NCBI GenBank assembly: GCA_038246645.1
Contig: JBBRVS010000005.1
Coordinates: 1 to 57,607, forward strand
Reading direction: 5' to 3'
Source of the DNA: JAHCHG01 sp038246645
GTDB taxonomy: Bacteria; Acidobacteriota; Blastocatellia; Pyrinomonadales; Pyrinomonadaceae
Length of the DNA stretch: 57,607 nt
The notes below the pieces were generated by a model. The model saw only the letters and a list, made by a program, of their open reading frames with translations. It made no database searches and was not told where the DNA came from. The position numbers and the translations under genes were made by a program. Position 1 is the stretch's first letter; each line of letters begins with the position of its first letter. This document shows positions 41,566-50,432 of the stretch, piece after piece.

Positions 41566-41982
41566 ATGTCATTCAACATTTTAATAGTGGACGACAGCGC
41601 GGCAATGCGCTCCATAATCAGCAAAACTCTGCGCCTGAGCGGTTTACCGCTCGGAGAAATCCACCAAGCCAAAAACGGCGTGGAAGCGTTGGAAGTTTTA
41701 GAAGAAAACTGGGTTGATCTGGCTCTGGTTGACATAAATATGCCGGTTATGGACGGCGAAACCTTAATCAATCACGTCCGCGAAAATCCCGATACGGAAG
41801 ATTTGGCAATTATTGTCGTCTCGACCGAATCGAGTGAAACACGGATCGAAAAACTGCTCGAAAAAAGAGTTGAATTTATCCACAAACCTTTTACGCCCGA
41901 AACTCTGCGTGAAAAGGTTTGTCATCTGACAGGAGTAGAATATGGAACAAGCACTGTATCAAGCAACAATTTTGACTTTTGA
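41566..41982 (+). CDS. cheY: CheY-type response regulator
   Basis: Protein of 138 residues: a single receiver domain with Asp9-Asp10, phosphoacceptor Asp56 (LALVDINMPVMDG), Thr (VVSTESSE) and Lys (FIHKPF). It overlaps the CheX gene by 41 bases, so the pair is tightly coupled. Distinct from the tailed regulator at 30604. Confidence 0.93.
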   Translation: MSFNILIVDDSAAMRSIISKTLRLSGLPLGEIHQAKNGVEALEVLEENWVDLALVDINMPVMDGETLINHVRENPDTEDLAIIVVSTESSETRIEKLLEKRVEFIHKPFTPETLREKVCHLTGVEYGTSTVSSNNFDF

Positions 41983-42376
41983 AGAACTGGGTTTTATGTT
42001 TCCGGTACCGGATATGGACGTATTGGGACTCGATCCGAAAACCAGCTCGGCGATCAGTATAGATTTTAAAGGTGATTTTGACGGGCGGCTCGTTTTGCAG
42101 GTGGAAAGCAGTATGATGCCGACCATTGCGGAGAATATGCTCGGCGAAGAAATGCCTGTGGAAGAAGAAATGCAAAGAGATGCGCTTGGCGAAATTGCCA
42201 ACGTTATCTGCGGCAACGCACTTTCGATGATTGCCGGAAAAAAAGCCGTATTCAAGCTCGGTGCACCGCAATTTATGACGGAAATCGAAGAAACCGAAGA
42301 CCCGAAAGCCGTCGCGCATTTTAATCTGGAAGAAGGTCGCGCCGAGGTTTTGCTCTACACTCGAGGAAAACAATAA
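41942..42376 (+). CDS. CheX-family chemotaxis phosphatase, second copy
   Basis: Protein of 144 residues. The catalytic helix is RDALGEIANVICGNALSMIA, with Glu and Asn in the CheX arrangement. The fold is completed by ISIDFKGDFDGRLVLQVESS. AGGAG lies 7 bases before ATG 41942, inside the preceding cheY. The stop overlaps the cheB start by one base. Likely dephosphorylates the neighbouring CheY. Confidence 0.82.
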   Translation: MEQALYQATILTFEELGFMFPVPDMDVLGLDPKTSSAISIDFKGDFDGRLVLQVESSMMPTIAENMLGEEMPVEEEMQRDALGEIANVICGNALSMIAGKKAVFKLGAPQFMTEIEETEDPKAVAHFNLEEGRAEVLLYTRGKQ

Positions 42377-43389
42377 TGATTCGTGTTCTTATAGTTGACG
42401 ATTCGGCAGTCGTTCGCAAAATTTTAACCGATGAACTGTCGAAGGTCGAAGATATAGAAGTCGTCGGAACGGCGATTGATCCGTTTATGGCGCGTGAAAA
42501 AATTGCGCGTCTTGCGCCCGATGTTTTGACGCTCGATGTCGAAATGCCGCGAATGGACGGACTGACATTTCTATCGAAATTAATGCAGCATTATCCGATG
42601 CCCGTCATTGTGGTCAGTTCGCTGACACCGCAAAACAGCGAAAATGCCCTGCGCGCACTTTCGCTTGGAGCAATAGATATTGTCAATAAACCCGGCTCGC
42701 AATTTTCTACGCCGGATGTTCAAAAACATCTGGTTCAAGCCATTCGCACCGCATCAAAGGCGCGTGTTTTTGCCAGACAAAAAGAAGTTTCCAAACCTTC
42801 GGTTGCTTCATTTAATCATCTCGAAACAACCCACAAGATCATTGCCATCGGTGCTTCGACCGGCGGCACACAGGCAATCGAAACCGTTTTGCGAAGTTTT
42901 CCCGCTAATGCTCCCGGCACGGTCATCGTTCAACATATGCCGCAGGGATTTACCGAAGCTTTTGCCAAACGGCTGAATAATATCTGCGCGATGGAAGTCA
43001 GAGAAGCCAAAAGCGGCGATGCGGTCGTTCCGGGAGTTGCTTTGGTGTCTCCGGGAAATCAACATATGCTCTTGCAAAACAGCGGCGCAAAATATTTTGT
43101 TATTTTAAAGGATGGTCCGCTCGTTCATTTTCAACGTCCGGCGGTTGATGTCCTGTTTCAGTCGGTTTCGCGCCACGCCGGGAAAAATGCCACTGGTGTT
43201 TTACTTACCGGAATGGGCGCAGACGGCGCAGCCGGTCTGCTCACAATGAAGCAAAACGGAGCACGAACAATCGCTCAGGACGAACAAACCTCGGTTGTTT
43301 ACGGAATGCCGCGCGAAGCCGCAAAACTCGGAGCAGCAAACGAAATCCTGCCACTCAACGCTATTGCTCAAGCCGCTCTGAGCAAATAA
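42376..43389 (+). CDS. cheB: Chemotaxis methylesterase CheB
   Basis: Protein of 337 residues. Receiver domain with Asp54 (VLTLDVEMPRMDG) and esterase domain with the triad Ser (IGASTGGTQAI), His (IVQHMPQGFT) and Asp (GMGADGAAGL). Removes methyl groups from receptors when phosphorylated by CheA. Last gene of the operon; a terminator follows at 43617. Confidence 0.97.
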   Translation: MIRVLIVDDSAVVRKILTDELSKVEDIEVVGTAIDPFMAREKIARLAPDVLTLDVEMPRMDGLTFLSKLMQHYPMPVIVVSSLTPQNSENALRALSLGAIDIVNKPGSQFSTPDVQKHLVQAIRTASKARVFARQKEVSKPSVASFNHLETTHKIIAIGASTGGTQAIETVLRSFPANAPGTVIVQHMPQGFTEAFAKRLNNICAMEVREAKSGDAVVPGVALVSPGNQHMLLQNSGAKYFVILKDGPLVHFQRPAVDVLFQSVSRHAGKNATGVLLTGMGADGAAGLLTMKQNGARTIAQDEQTSVVYGMPREAAKLGAANEILPLNAIAQAALSK

Positions 43390-43613
43390 GCGGAATTTTC
43401 CCGATTACTTTAAAACATTCAAAGATTATGTTCCGGCAGTTCTCATAAATATAAGCGAGCTGCGTCAGGAAGCAAGAGGCAACGTCCGATTACCGTTGGT
43501 CGCAGAAATCTTTTCCAGTCTGATTGATCGGGCTTTTTCCGCGCTTCGCCGATTATTCGCCGCACTATTTTATGATGCCGACAGGAAATCAAATTAAAAA
43601 TATTATTTCCTGA
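43390..43613 (+). other. Gap with a start-less open frame
   Basis: A 65-codon frame without a start codon runs from about 43400 to a TAA near 43598 (reads FKDYVPAVLINISELRQEAR and onward). No family recognised. Could be a remnant of a small gene or chance. Confidence 0.25.
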
Positions 43614-43616
43614 AAA

Positions 43617-43650
43617 AAAAAGCCCGAAATTAATCGGGCTTTTTCTTTTT
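43617..43650. terminator. Bidirectional rho-independent terminator
   Basis: AAAAAGCCCGA / TCGGGCTTTTT with a six-base loop and A/T runs on both sides. Serves the convergent cheB and flgE operons. Confidence 0.9.
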
Positions 43651-43737
43651 CCGTTTCTTTTTGTAAAGGACGTAATTTCTATTTTTCAATATCAATTTTG
43701 AGGCTTAACTCCATTGATATTTATCTTAAAACGGCTT

Positions 43738-45003
43738 TTATAAAATTTGTAACAGATCTTGTAAAGTTTGATTAAGCGTATTGATAACCTTTGAATTTGA
43801 TTGAAATCCGCGTTGGGCTTCAATTAATTTTACAAATTCATTGGTAATGCTGACGTTACTTTGTTCAAGATAGCCGCCCGCTATAAATCCGCGTCCACCC
43901 GAACCGGGTGCGCCGATTGTCGCTTGATTTGAAGCAAGTGTTTCGGCAAACATATTTCCGCCGAGTCTCGACAAGCCTTCCGAAGAATTAAATGTTGCCA
44001 GAGCAAATTGCCCGACCGGACGCGATTGCCCGTTTGAGAAAATTGCATAAATAACTCCGTTCGGATCAACCGAAGAACCGCTTAATTCACCTGACGGAAA
44101 ACCGTCCTGCGTTGTCGAGGAAACTGCTGAGGGTCGGGCATAACTGACCATATTAAATGCGCCCGGCGTGCCGTCGGGATTGGTTTCCCGCAGGTTGATT
44201 TCGACTGACGGAAGAGTCGCGCCGCCGAGTTGACCTTGATCGGGAATGACCGCAAGTGATGTCGGTGAAGTCAGATTTCCGCTGGAATCAAAGGTAAAAT
44301 TGACCGGAGTGTTTACCGGTGCGCCGCCGTTTGCCGAAAGTTCAGCCGGATTTCCGTCAACCGTTGCCGTCATATCAAAACTTCCGTCAGCCAGCCGGGT
44401 AAATTCCATATCCATCGTTCGGGTCGTTCCGCGTGAATCAATAATCTGCATCGTCGCGTGAAAGTCCGAACCTGTCGCGGCATTAGTATCGAGATTAATT
44501 CTCAAACTGGCATTGGTCGTCGTCTGCGGGGCAAGTGTTTGACCGATCGGCAGGCGAAGCGAAGATAATGCCGAACCGGGTGTAACGACACCGCTGTTGG
44601 CGGCATAGCCTTGAATCTGATTGCCGCCGGGCGTGATCAGATAACCCTGATTATTGACCGTAAAATCTCCGGCGCGGGTATAGTTCATATTTCCTTCGGC
44701 ATTTCGAACGACAAAAAAACCGTTGCCTTGAATTGCCCCGTGAAGCTGCGAATTCGATTCGGCAAGCGTTCCTTGAGAAAAATTGGTTTGAATCGAAGAT
44801 GTTTGTACACCGTCTCCGATTTGCAGTGAAAGTCCGGCACCGTTTAAGCGCGCGCCGTAGGAATTGGCAAAAACGTCTGAAAAGGTAATCGAACTGCTGC
44901 GAAAACCAATCGTGTTTGCATTTGAAATATTGTTTCCGACAACGCTCAGAGCGTTTGAATTGGCATTTAAGCCTGAAAGTGCTGCGTTAAAAGAAAAAGC
45001 CAT
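43738..45003 (-). CDS. flgE: Flagellar hook protein FlgE
   Basis: Protein of 421 residues. N-terminal rod/hook motif SGLNANSNALSVVGNNISNANTIG-type and C-terminal FVKLIEAQRGFQSNSKVINT, with FlgE middle features (QGNGFFVVRN, YTRAGDFTVNNQGYLI, SLRINLDTNA). Polymerises into the hook. Last gene of the flgB operon, 21 bases after flgD. Confidence 0.95.
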   Translation of the reverse strand: MAFSFNAALSGLNANSNALSVVGNNISNANTIGFRSSSITFSDVFANSYGARLNGAGLSLQIGDGVQTSSIQTNFSQGTLAESNSQLHGAIQGNGFFVVRNAEGNMNYTRAGDFTVNNQGYLITPGGNQIQGYAANSGVVTPGSALSSLRLPIGQTLAPQTTTNASLRINLDTNAATGSDFHATMQIIDSRGTTRTMDMEFTRLADGSFDMTATVDGNPAELSANGGAPVNTPVNFTFDSSGNLTSPTSLAVIPDQGQLGGATLPSVEINLRETNPDGTPGAFNMVSYARPSAVSSTTQDGFPSGELSGSSVDPNGVIYAIFSNGQSRPVGQFALATFNSSEGLSRLGGNMFAETLASNQATIGAPGSGGRGFIAGGYLEQSNVSITNEFVKLIEAQRGFQSNSKVINTLNQTLQDLLQIL

Positions 45004-45024
45004 TTTATTTGTTCTCCGTTTTTT

Positions 45025-45315
45025 TTAGTTTTTTGTTGTAGAACCAGGATTTTGCGGATTCTGATTTTCTAACTGTTGCATTTGATAGGTTAATTTTTCG
45101 ATAGATTCTCGGATACCGATAAGCTGATCGAGCGAGTTGAATTGCGCCAGTTGCGCGACAAATTCCGTTCCGTCTTGCGGTTGGAGCGGATCTTGATTTT
45201 TTAGTTGAGCAACGAGCAGAGACATAAACAAATCGCGGTCGGATGTTTGACTCGTACCGTTGGTAGAAGACGACGAAAGATTCGAGTTCGCCGATGTTAT
45301 AGCATTTATATTCAT
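45025..45315 (-). CDS. flgD: Hook-capping protein FlgD, minimal form
   Basis: Protein of 96 residues. Only the conserved N-terminal FlgD segment is present: RDLFMSLLVAQLKNQDPLQP and FVAQLAQFNSLDQLIGIRES. The Ig-like and Tudor-like C-terminal domains of E. coli FlgD (231 residues) are missing. The next gene starts 21 bases on, so this is a naturally short form, not a visible frameshift. The cap function must rest on this segment alone or on another protein. Confidence 0.9.
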   Translation of the reverse strand: MNINAITSANSNLSSSSTNGTSQTSDRDLFMSLLVAQLKNQDPLQPQDGTEFVAQLAQFNSLDQLIGIRESIEKLTYQMQQLENQNPQNPGSTTKN

Positions 45316-45344
45316 CTTTTTTTTACCGATTGAGAGCGGATTTT

Positions 45345-48300
45345 TTAAGCCCGCAAGTTGACCAGACGATCCGACGGATTTTCCGTTTTTTCGCCTTCGT
45401 TTTCTAGATTCCCGTCAAAACCGAATGCGTTTTTGCGCCCGGTTTCTTCGGTTTCAAATTCCCGCGACCCGTTTTCGCGGTGTTCATTTCCGTTTGACTG
45501 GTTTGCATCGAAAGAGACTTCCAATTTTTCGACCTGCCAACCGGCATTTTGCAGAGATTCCCGAAGTTGTCCGAGACTTTCTCCCAGAATATGCTGAGTC
45601 GCTTCAGTTTTTGTTTGAATATGCGCGTTTATTTTGCCCGACGCATCCTTTTCAAGCCGGATTTCGATTTCGCCCAATTCCGCCGGATTCAGCCGCATTT
45701 TCAGCAGATCCGTTTCTCCGGTTTTATCCACAAACTTCGCCAATTCAATAATTTTTGGTTCGATTTGCTCAAAAACCGCGCTGTCTTCGATCAACGAATT
45801 CGGCGTAACTTTGATAACTTCCGCTTCATTCGCCACCGGATTTAAGAATTTTTTAAAGTTCAAATCCGAAATTTTCATTGACATTTCTAAGGGTTTGTCT
45901 GGTTTCGGAATCGGTTTTTCCGCCCGGGTTAAATTGATTTGTGCAATGGTTTGCGGATGTTGTAAATTCACATTTTGACTATTAAAATCAACCCTTTCCT
46001 GCGCCGGATTTATCGCGGAATTGATAATTTGCGGTTTTGCAAAATTCTGTAAACCACGGTTTTCATTAGCTGCTGAAACGCCGAGTTCATCAAAAACTTC
46101 TTTGCCGAAAACCGGGCGCGGTTTGCTTTCTCTGATCGAATTTGTCGTGTCAACCGGATTGTCGGAAATCTCGCGCGACTTGCTTTCTCTTCTCATCGGA
46201 TTTGTCGGGTGAACCGGATTATCATTTGTATAACCCGCCCATAATTCCTCAGATTGATTGGCGACCGGATTTTTTGCTTTAACTTCCGAAGTCTCAACTT
46301 CCGCTTTAATTTCCGAAGTCTTAATTTCCGTTTTAACTTCCGCACCCTTGATTTCCGCTCGAATGTTGTCGCTCGCGCCGTCTTCACGGACGATTTCCGA
46401 AACTTTGTCGTAAAGTTTGGTCAAACCGTTCATCAGCTGCGATTCAACCGCAGAATCCTTTTTCAAATTCGCCGTTTCAGTTTCACTAAAAGCGACTGAA
46501 TCGGCGGGCAAATCCGAAATGTGTACTTCATCAACGCGATTTGTTTCATTATTGAAAAAATACTTTAAGTTCTTAAACTGCACCGGATCGGCATTTATTT
46601 TCGTTTCGCCGGTTGGCGGAATTTCGGTTTTTACCCGTTGATTTAATTGAGCTTGCGTCTTTTCATCGAGAGTTTTGATTTCAAATTCGTTGGCGGCAAA
46701 ATCTTGTTCGCTCGGAATTTGTGTAATTTCGGAAGTTTCGCCCTGCGTAAAATCGAGCAGTTCGAAATTATCCGTTTTTATTTCAACAATTTCTTCCGTA
46801 TCGGATGTTTGAATTTCGGGAAATTCTAAAATATCGGTTTGTCCGGCTGTTGGTTTAACTTGATTATTTTCATAACTTGCCACATTGAACGGATTCAAAT
46901 CGGATAAGACTTTTTCAGCCGAATTTAAGTTTTTGGAGGAATTTTTTATTTCCGAAACTATTTCGGAAATTTCGATTTTCGGCTGAACCGGAGCTTTATT
47001 TTCTTCCGTTAAAACTTTTTCGACCGAAATCGGCTTATTTTCGGCTAAAAAATTATTATTAACCGGTTTGGCAGATGAAGATTCGACGGAAAGTATTTCT
47101 ACCGTTTCAGCTTTTCCGTTTGCGATTGTAAGAATCGGGGTTTCTTTAATTTCGGCGTTCACCGGCGGAAAATTATTTGCCGGAAGATCGAGAATACCAT
47201 CTTGTTTTGTAACGAATCTGACGCTCGATTCCCGTCTTTCCCGGTTGGCGAAATTTGGAATCCCCACATTCGGTATCTCGTTCGGAATCTCACGCGGAAT
47301 GCTTTGTTCCCGACTCCACATCGAAGGTTGTTTGGATTCGATATTGTCAAATTGCGTTAGAATTCTTCCTTCCGGCGGATATTCCGCGAATGTTTCCCGG
47401 TTTGTCTGCGGCTCGATTTTTTTGAGATCATCTGTCAGAATCGGCAATCTTTCGGGGGCTTCGGCAACAATTTCTTTGCCGGTATTTGATTGATCCAAAT
47501 GATTTACGGGAATTTCGCCTTTCTTTATCTCGCCGTTTTGTTTAGTTTCGGGAAATTCAAGTTGATATAAATCCGACATTTGATCAAAGTCATCTTCTTT
47601 CGTTTTTTGAGGCAGAGGTAAATCATTTGCCGGAAGATCGAGAATATCATCTTGTTTTGTAACGAATCTGACGCTCGATTCCCGTCTTTCCCGGTTGGCG
47701 AAATTTGGAATCCGCACATTCGGTATCTCGTTCGGAATCTCACGCGGAATGCTTTGTTCCCGACTCCACATCGAAGGTTGTTTGGATTCGATATTGTCAA
47801 ATTGCGTTAATATTCCTCTTTCGGGCGCATTTTCGGCAAATGTTTCCTGATTCACCGGCGGAGCGATTTTTTCATTATTTGTTTGCACAACGGGCAATCT
47901 TTCCGGTGCATCGGCAGCAATTTCTTTAGTCGTATCCGGTTGATACAAATAATTTACCTGAATTTTGCCGTTGATTATTTCGCCGTTTTGTTTATTGGTC
48001 GGATCCTCAACTTGATATAAATGCGCCAATTGTTCCGGCATCATTTTATTTTTATGAATGCTTGTTTCCTCTCGCGGCGAACTCGTTTCGACTAAAGTTC
48101 CCACTTCCGTTTGATCGCCGGAAGTCGTTTTTTCAGCTTTAAAATTCTGCGGCGGAAACATAAAATTTTTGATCGCTTCGATATCCGACTCCTGTGCGGC
48201 GCTCTCATTCTTATCCGCCTGTTCGCCGCTCATATTCTTTTTCATAAACATTTCACCACTTGGCGGCATATTTTCCGGTTTTGTTCGAAGCGGCGTAAAA

Positions 48301-48413
48301 CCGCTTAGAATCGCGGTAAAATTCTGCGCCGTCGCTTCCGTTTTCGCATCGCTCGAAGCGTTTGTTTTGCCGTCAAAATTATCGAAGTTGTTAAAAGAAA
48401 TCATTTTAATCAT
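45345..48413 (-). CDS. fliK: Flagellar hook-length control protein FliK
   Basis: Protein of 1022 residues, far longer than typical FliK (400-600). The C-terminal domain carries the FliK pattern LKMRLNPAELGEIEIRLEKD followed by LRESLQNAGWQVEKLEVSF. The remaining 850 residues are Glu/Asn/Pro-rich, low complexity and probably extended, as expected for a molecular ruler. Two copies of a unit of about 153 residues lie near the N-terminus (DNA at 47176-47359 and 47636-47819 near identical). A long FliK suggests a long hook, if the ruler model applies. Overlaps fliJ by four bases. Confidence 0.88.
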   Translation of the reverse strand: MIKMISFNNFDNFDGKTNASSDAKTEATAQNFTAILSGFTPLRTKPENMPPSGEMFMKKNMSGEQADKNESAAQESDIEAIKNFMFPPQNFKAEKTTSGDQTEVGTLVETSSPREETSIHKNKMMPEQLAHLYQVEDPTNKQNGEIINGKIQVNYLYQPDTTKEIAADAPERLPVVQTNNEKIAPPVNQETFAENAPERGILTQFDNIESKQPSMWSREQSIPREIPNEIPNVRIPNFANRERRESSVRFVTKQDDILDLPANDLPLPQKTKEDDFDQMSDLYQLEFPETKQNGEIKKGEIPVNHLDQSNTGKEIVAEAPERLPILTDDLKKIEPQTNRETFAEYPPEGRILTQFDNIESKQPSMWSREQSIPREIPNEIPNVGIPNFANRERRESSVRFVTKQDGILDLPANNFPPVNAEIKETPILTIANGKAETVEILSVESSSAKPVNNNFLAENKPISVEKVLTEENKAPVQPKIEISEIVSEIKNSSKNLNSAEKVLSDLNPFNVASYENNQVKPTAGQTDILEFPEIQTSDTEEIVEIKTDNFELLDFTQGETSEITQIPSEQDFAANEFEIKTLDEKTQAQLNQRVKTEIPPTGETKINADPVQFKNLKYFFNNETNRVDEVHISDLPADSVAFSETETANLKKDSAVESQLMNGLTKLYDKVSEIVREDGASDNIRAEIKGAEVKTEIKTSEIKAEVETSEVKAKNPVANQSEELWAGYTNDNPVHPTNPMRRESKSREISDNPVDTTNSIRESKPRPVFGKEVFDELGVSAANENRGLQNFAKPQIINSAINPAQERVDFNSQNVNLQHPQTIAQINLTRAEKPIPKPDKPLEMSMKISDLNFKKFLNPVANEAEVIKVTPNSLIEDSAVFEQIEPKIIELAKFVDKTGETDLLKMRLNPAELGEIEIRLEKDASGKINAHIQTKTEATQHILGESLGQLRESLQNAGWQVEKLEVSFDANQSNGNEHRENGSREFETEETGRKNAFGFDGNLENEGEKTENPSDRLVNLRA
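47176..47359 (-). repeat. Internal repeat in fliK, copy 2
   Basis: 184 bases, matching 47636-47819 with two differences (period 460 bases). Encodes ILTQFDNIESKQPSMWSREQ and the following REIPNEIPN region. Confidence 0.95.
47636..47819 (-). repeat. Internal repeat in fliK, copy 1
   Basis: Partner of 47176-47359. Bases outside this core within the 460-base unit are clearly more diverged. Confidence 0.95.
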
Positions 48414-48865
48414 TGGGTCATCCGTCTGGCGTAATTGGCTGAAACGAGTTCATCAATCGCGGTTTGTTCGTGCCGTTCGGCTTCCGATTTGTGGCGTAAG
48501 ACCTGGGTTTCGCGCAACCGATTCGTAATTTTTACGGCGCGCGTTGCAGTTGCCAGTGTGGCGAGCTGCGCGGTGCACGATTGTTTGGTCTGCTCGACAA
48601 CTTCCAGCGCTTCACGAATCAGGCGGTCGAGCGTGGAAATATGATTTGAATTCATTTCCAATTCAAATACATTGATCGCCGCTCCGGCTTGCAGACGAAG
48701 CGTATAATTTTTGATTGCTTCATTACGCATCTGCTGGATTTGTCTGACTCGTTCGGCGGCTTTTTCGGCTTCGTTTTGCAATTGTGCCAAAACAAGATGC
48801 TCGGTTTCCTGCCGCATTTCGCGGACATTGTGAACGGTTTGCAATGTGAATTTGAATTTTTTCAT
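48410..48865 (-). CDS. fliJ: Flagellar export chaperone FliJ
   Basis: Protein of 151 residues, almost entirely coiled coil (FTLQTVHNVREMRQETEHLV, LQNEAEKAAERVRQIQQMR). The start matches the FliJ pattern F.L..v..lRe..e. FliJ acts as the stalk of the FliI ATPase. Assigned by fold and position between fliI and fliK. Confidence 0.85.
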   Translation of the reverse strand: MKKFKFTLQTVHNVREMRQETEHLVLAQLQNEAEKAAERVRQIQQMRNEAIKNYTLRLQAGAAINVFELEMNSNHISTLDRLIREALEVVEQTKQSCTAQLATLATATRAVKITNRLRETQVLRHKSEAERHEQTAIDELVSANYARRMTQ

Positions 48866-48883
48866 TTTGGTTGTAAGAGTTTT

Positions 48884-48997
48884 TTAACCGCAGATAAACA
48901 CAGATGAACCCGGATATTTATTTAGTAAATTCTGATCGTGTCTGCTTTGTAATAATTTGTTTTTATCTTTGTTCATCTGTGTTTATCTGCGGTTAAA
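48884..48997. repeat. Inverted repeat of the 'accgcagataaacacagatg' type
   Basis: Arms TTTAACCGCAGATAAACACA and its complement, extending to GATGAAC / GTTCATC, flank a 55-base centre. It fills most of the fliI-fliJ gap. Confidence 0.85.
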
Positions 48998-49007
48998 TTA
49001 ATTTCTT

Positions 49008-50315
49008 TTAAGTAGTTTTAATTGCCAACAATTTTTGAATCGAATCGTTAAATGAAGTTTCTTCTTCGCCGGATTGTTTGAGAAACGCCAGAATTTCTTC
49101 GTGTCGGGCAATTGCCAGATCAATAACCTTGTTACTGCCGAGCTGATACGCGCCGATATTGATTAAATCTTCGGCTTTTTGATACGCGGCAAGAAGTTCG
49201 CGGATTTGTCCGGCTTGAAGTTTATGTTCGTTGTCTGCAACCGTTCCGAATAAACGAGATGCGCTGTTTAGAATATCAATGCACGGATAATGATTCTGTG
49301 CGGCAAGCTGGCGCGATAAGACGATGTGACCGTCAAGAATCGAGCGCACGGCATCGGCAATCGGCTCGTTCATATCATCGCCTTCGACCAGAACGGTGTA
49401 AAAACCCGTGATCGAACCGCCGCCTTCAAATTTTCCGGCGCGTTCGAGCAGGCGCGGAAGCAGCGAAAAAACCGACGGCGTGTAGCCCTTCGACGAGGGC
49501 GGTTCGCCCGCCGCGAGTCCGATTTCTCTCTGCGCCATACAAAAGCGCGTCACCGAATCCATAATAAGCAGCACATTTGCGCCGCAATCTTTGAAATATT
49601 CGGCAATCGCCGTTGCCGCCAGAGCCGCACGAATTCTGACCAGTGCCGAATCGTCGGAAGTCGAAACAACGACGACCGACCGCGCCATTCCTTCTTCGCC
49701 GAGTTCGTTTTCGATAAATTCACGAACTTCGCGTCCGCGCTCGCCGATCAGCGCGATGACATTTATATCCGCCGCCGAACGCTTTGCCATCATTCCCAGA
49801 AGTGTTGATTTGCCAACGCCCGAACCGCCGAAAATCCCGATTCTCTGTCCCGCGCCGATGGTTAAAAGACCATCAATGACGCGAACGCCCGTTTCGAGCG
49901 GCGCGTCAATATTGACGCGCGAAAGCGGATTAGTCGCTTTTCGGTTCAGCGGATAAGCGATGTCCGTTTTGATCTCGCCGAACCCGTCAAGCGGGCGACC
50001 GAGTGCATCAATTGTTCTGCCTAATAGGTTTTCGCCGACACCGATCTCGCTTTTGACACCGGCGGCAACCACCGTTTCGCCGACTTTGACGGGCGGCATT
50101 TGTCCGAGCGGCATCAATAAAACATTGTTGTCGCGGAACCCGACGACTTCGAGCATCGTATTTCGTCCGCCTTGCTGCGAATCCAGATAACACAGATCGC
50201 CGACCGAAACCGCCGGACCGTTTGATTCGATAATCAAACCGACCGCACGGGTTACGCGCCCGACCGATTTGAGCGGATCAATTTTCTCTAGTTTTTGACG
50301 ATAAGCTGACAACAT
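49008..50315 (-). CDS. fliI: Flagellum-specific ATPase FliI
   Basis: Protein of 435 residues from ATG 50315 (MLSAYRQKLEKIDPLKSVGR). Walker A GIFGGSGVGKSTLLGM and Walker B VLLIMDSVTRFCMAQREIGL; LERAGKFEGGGSITGFYTVL is typical. Powers substrate unloading at the export gate. A longer frame to 50390 would be encoded by the palindromic element, so I reject that start. No clear ribosome site precedes ATG 50315. Confidence 0.96.
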   Translation of the reverse strand: MLSAYRQKLEKIDPLKSVGRVTRAVGLIIESNGPAVSVGDLCYLDSQQGGRNTMLEVVGFRDNNVLLMPLGQMPPVKVGETVVAAGVKSEIGVGENLLGRTIDALGRPLDGFGEIKTDIAYPLNRKATNPLSRVNIDAPLETGVRVIDGLLTIGAGQRIGIFGGSGVGKSTLLGMMAKRSAADINVIALIGERGREVREFIENELGEEGMARSVVVVSTSDDSALVRIRAALAATAIAEYFKDCGANVLLIMDSVTRFCMAQREIGLAAGEPPSSKGYTPSVFSLLPRLLERAGKFEGGGSITGFYTVLVEGDDMNEPIADAVRSILDGHIVLSRQLAAQNHYPCIDILNSASRLFGTVADNEHKLQAGQIRELLAAYQKAEDLINIGAYQLGSNKVIDLAIARHEEILAFLKQSGEEETSFNDSIQKLLAIKTT

Positions 50316-50323
50316 ATTTTTTG

Positions 50324-50432
50324 TAACGCCAGCGTCTCGCTGGCTGTCTTGAGAGCGTCTCGCTCTCAAGTAGAAATTTTTAGAAATCAAAGAATTGGCA
50401 GCGGGACAGCCGCCGGGACAGCCGGCGGGACG
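50324..50432. repeat. Type C palindromic element filling the fliH-fliI gap
   Basis: Made of successive small hairpins: GCCAGCGTCTCGCTGGC, CTTGAGAGCGTCTCGCTCTCAAG, GGCAGCGGGACAGCC-type and GCCGGCGGGACGTT, bounded by AACG and CGTT. It ends at the fliH stop codon. Same style of placement as the type B element at fliQ-fliR, but different sequence. Confidence 0.8.

Noticed and set aside
47159..47800. Short genes opposite to fliK repeats
   Set aside because: They are shadow frames created by the duplicated coding sequence, with no ribosome site.
49008..50390. Long FliI starting at 50390
   Set aside because: The extension is encoded by a palindromic repeat and is absent from the family.
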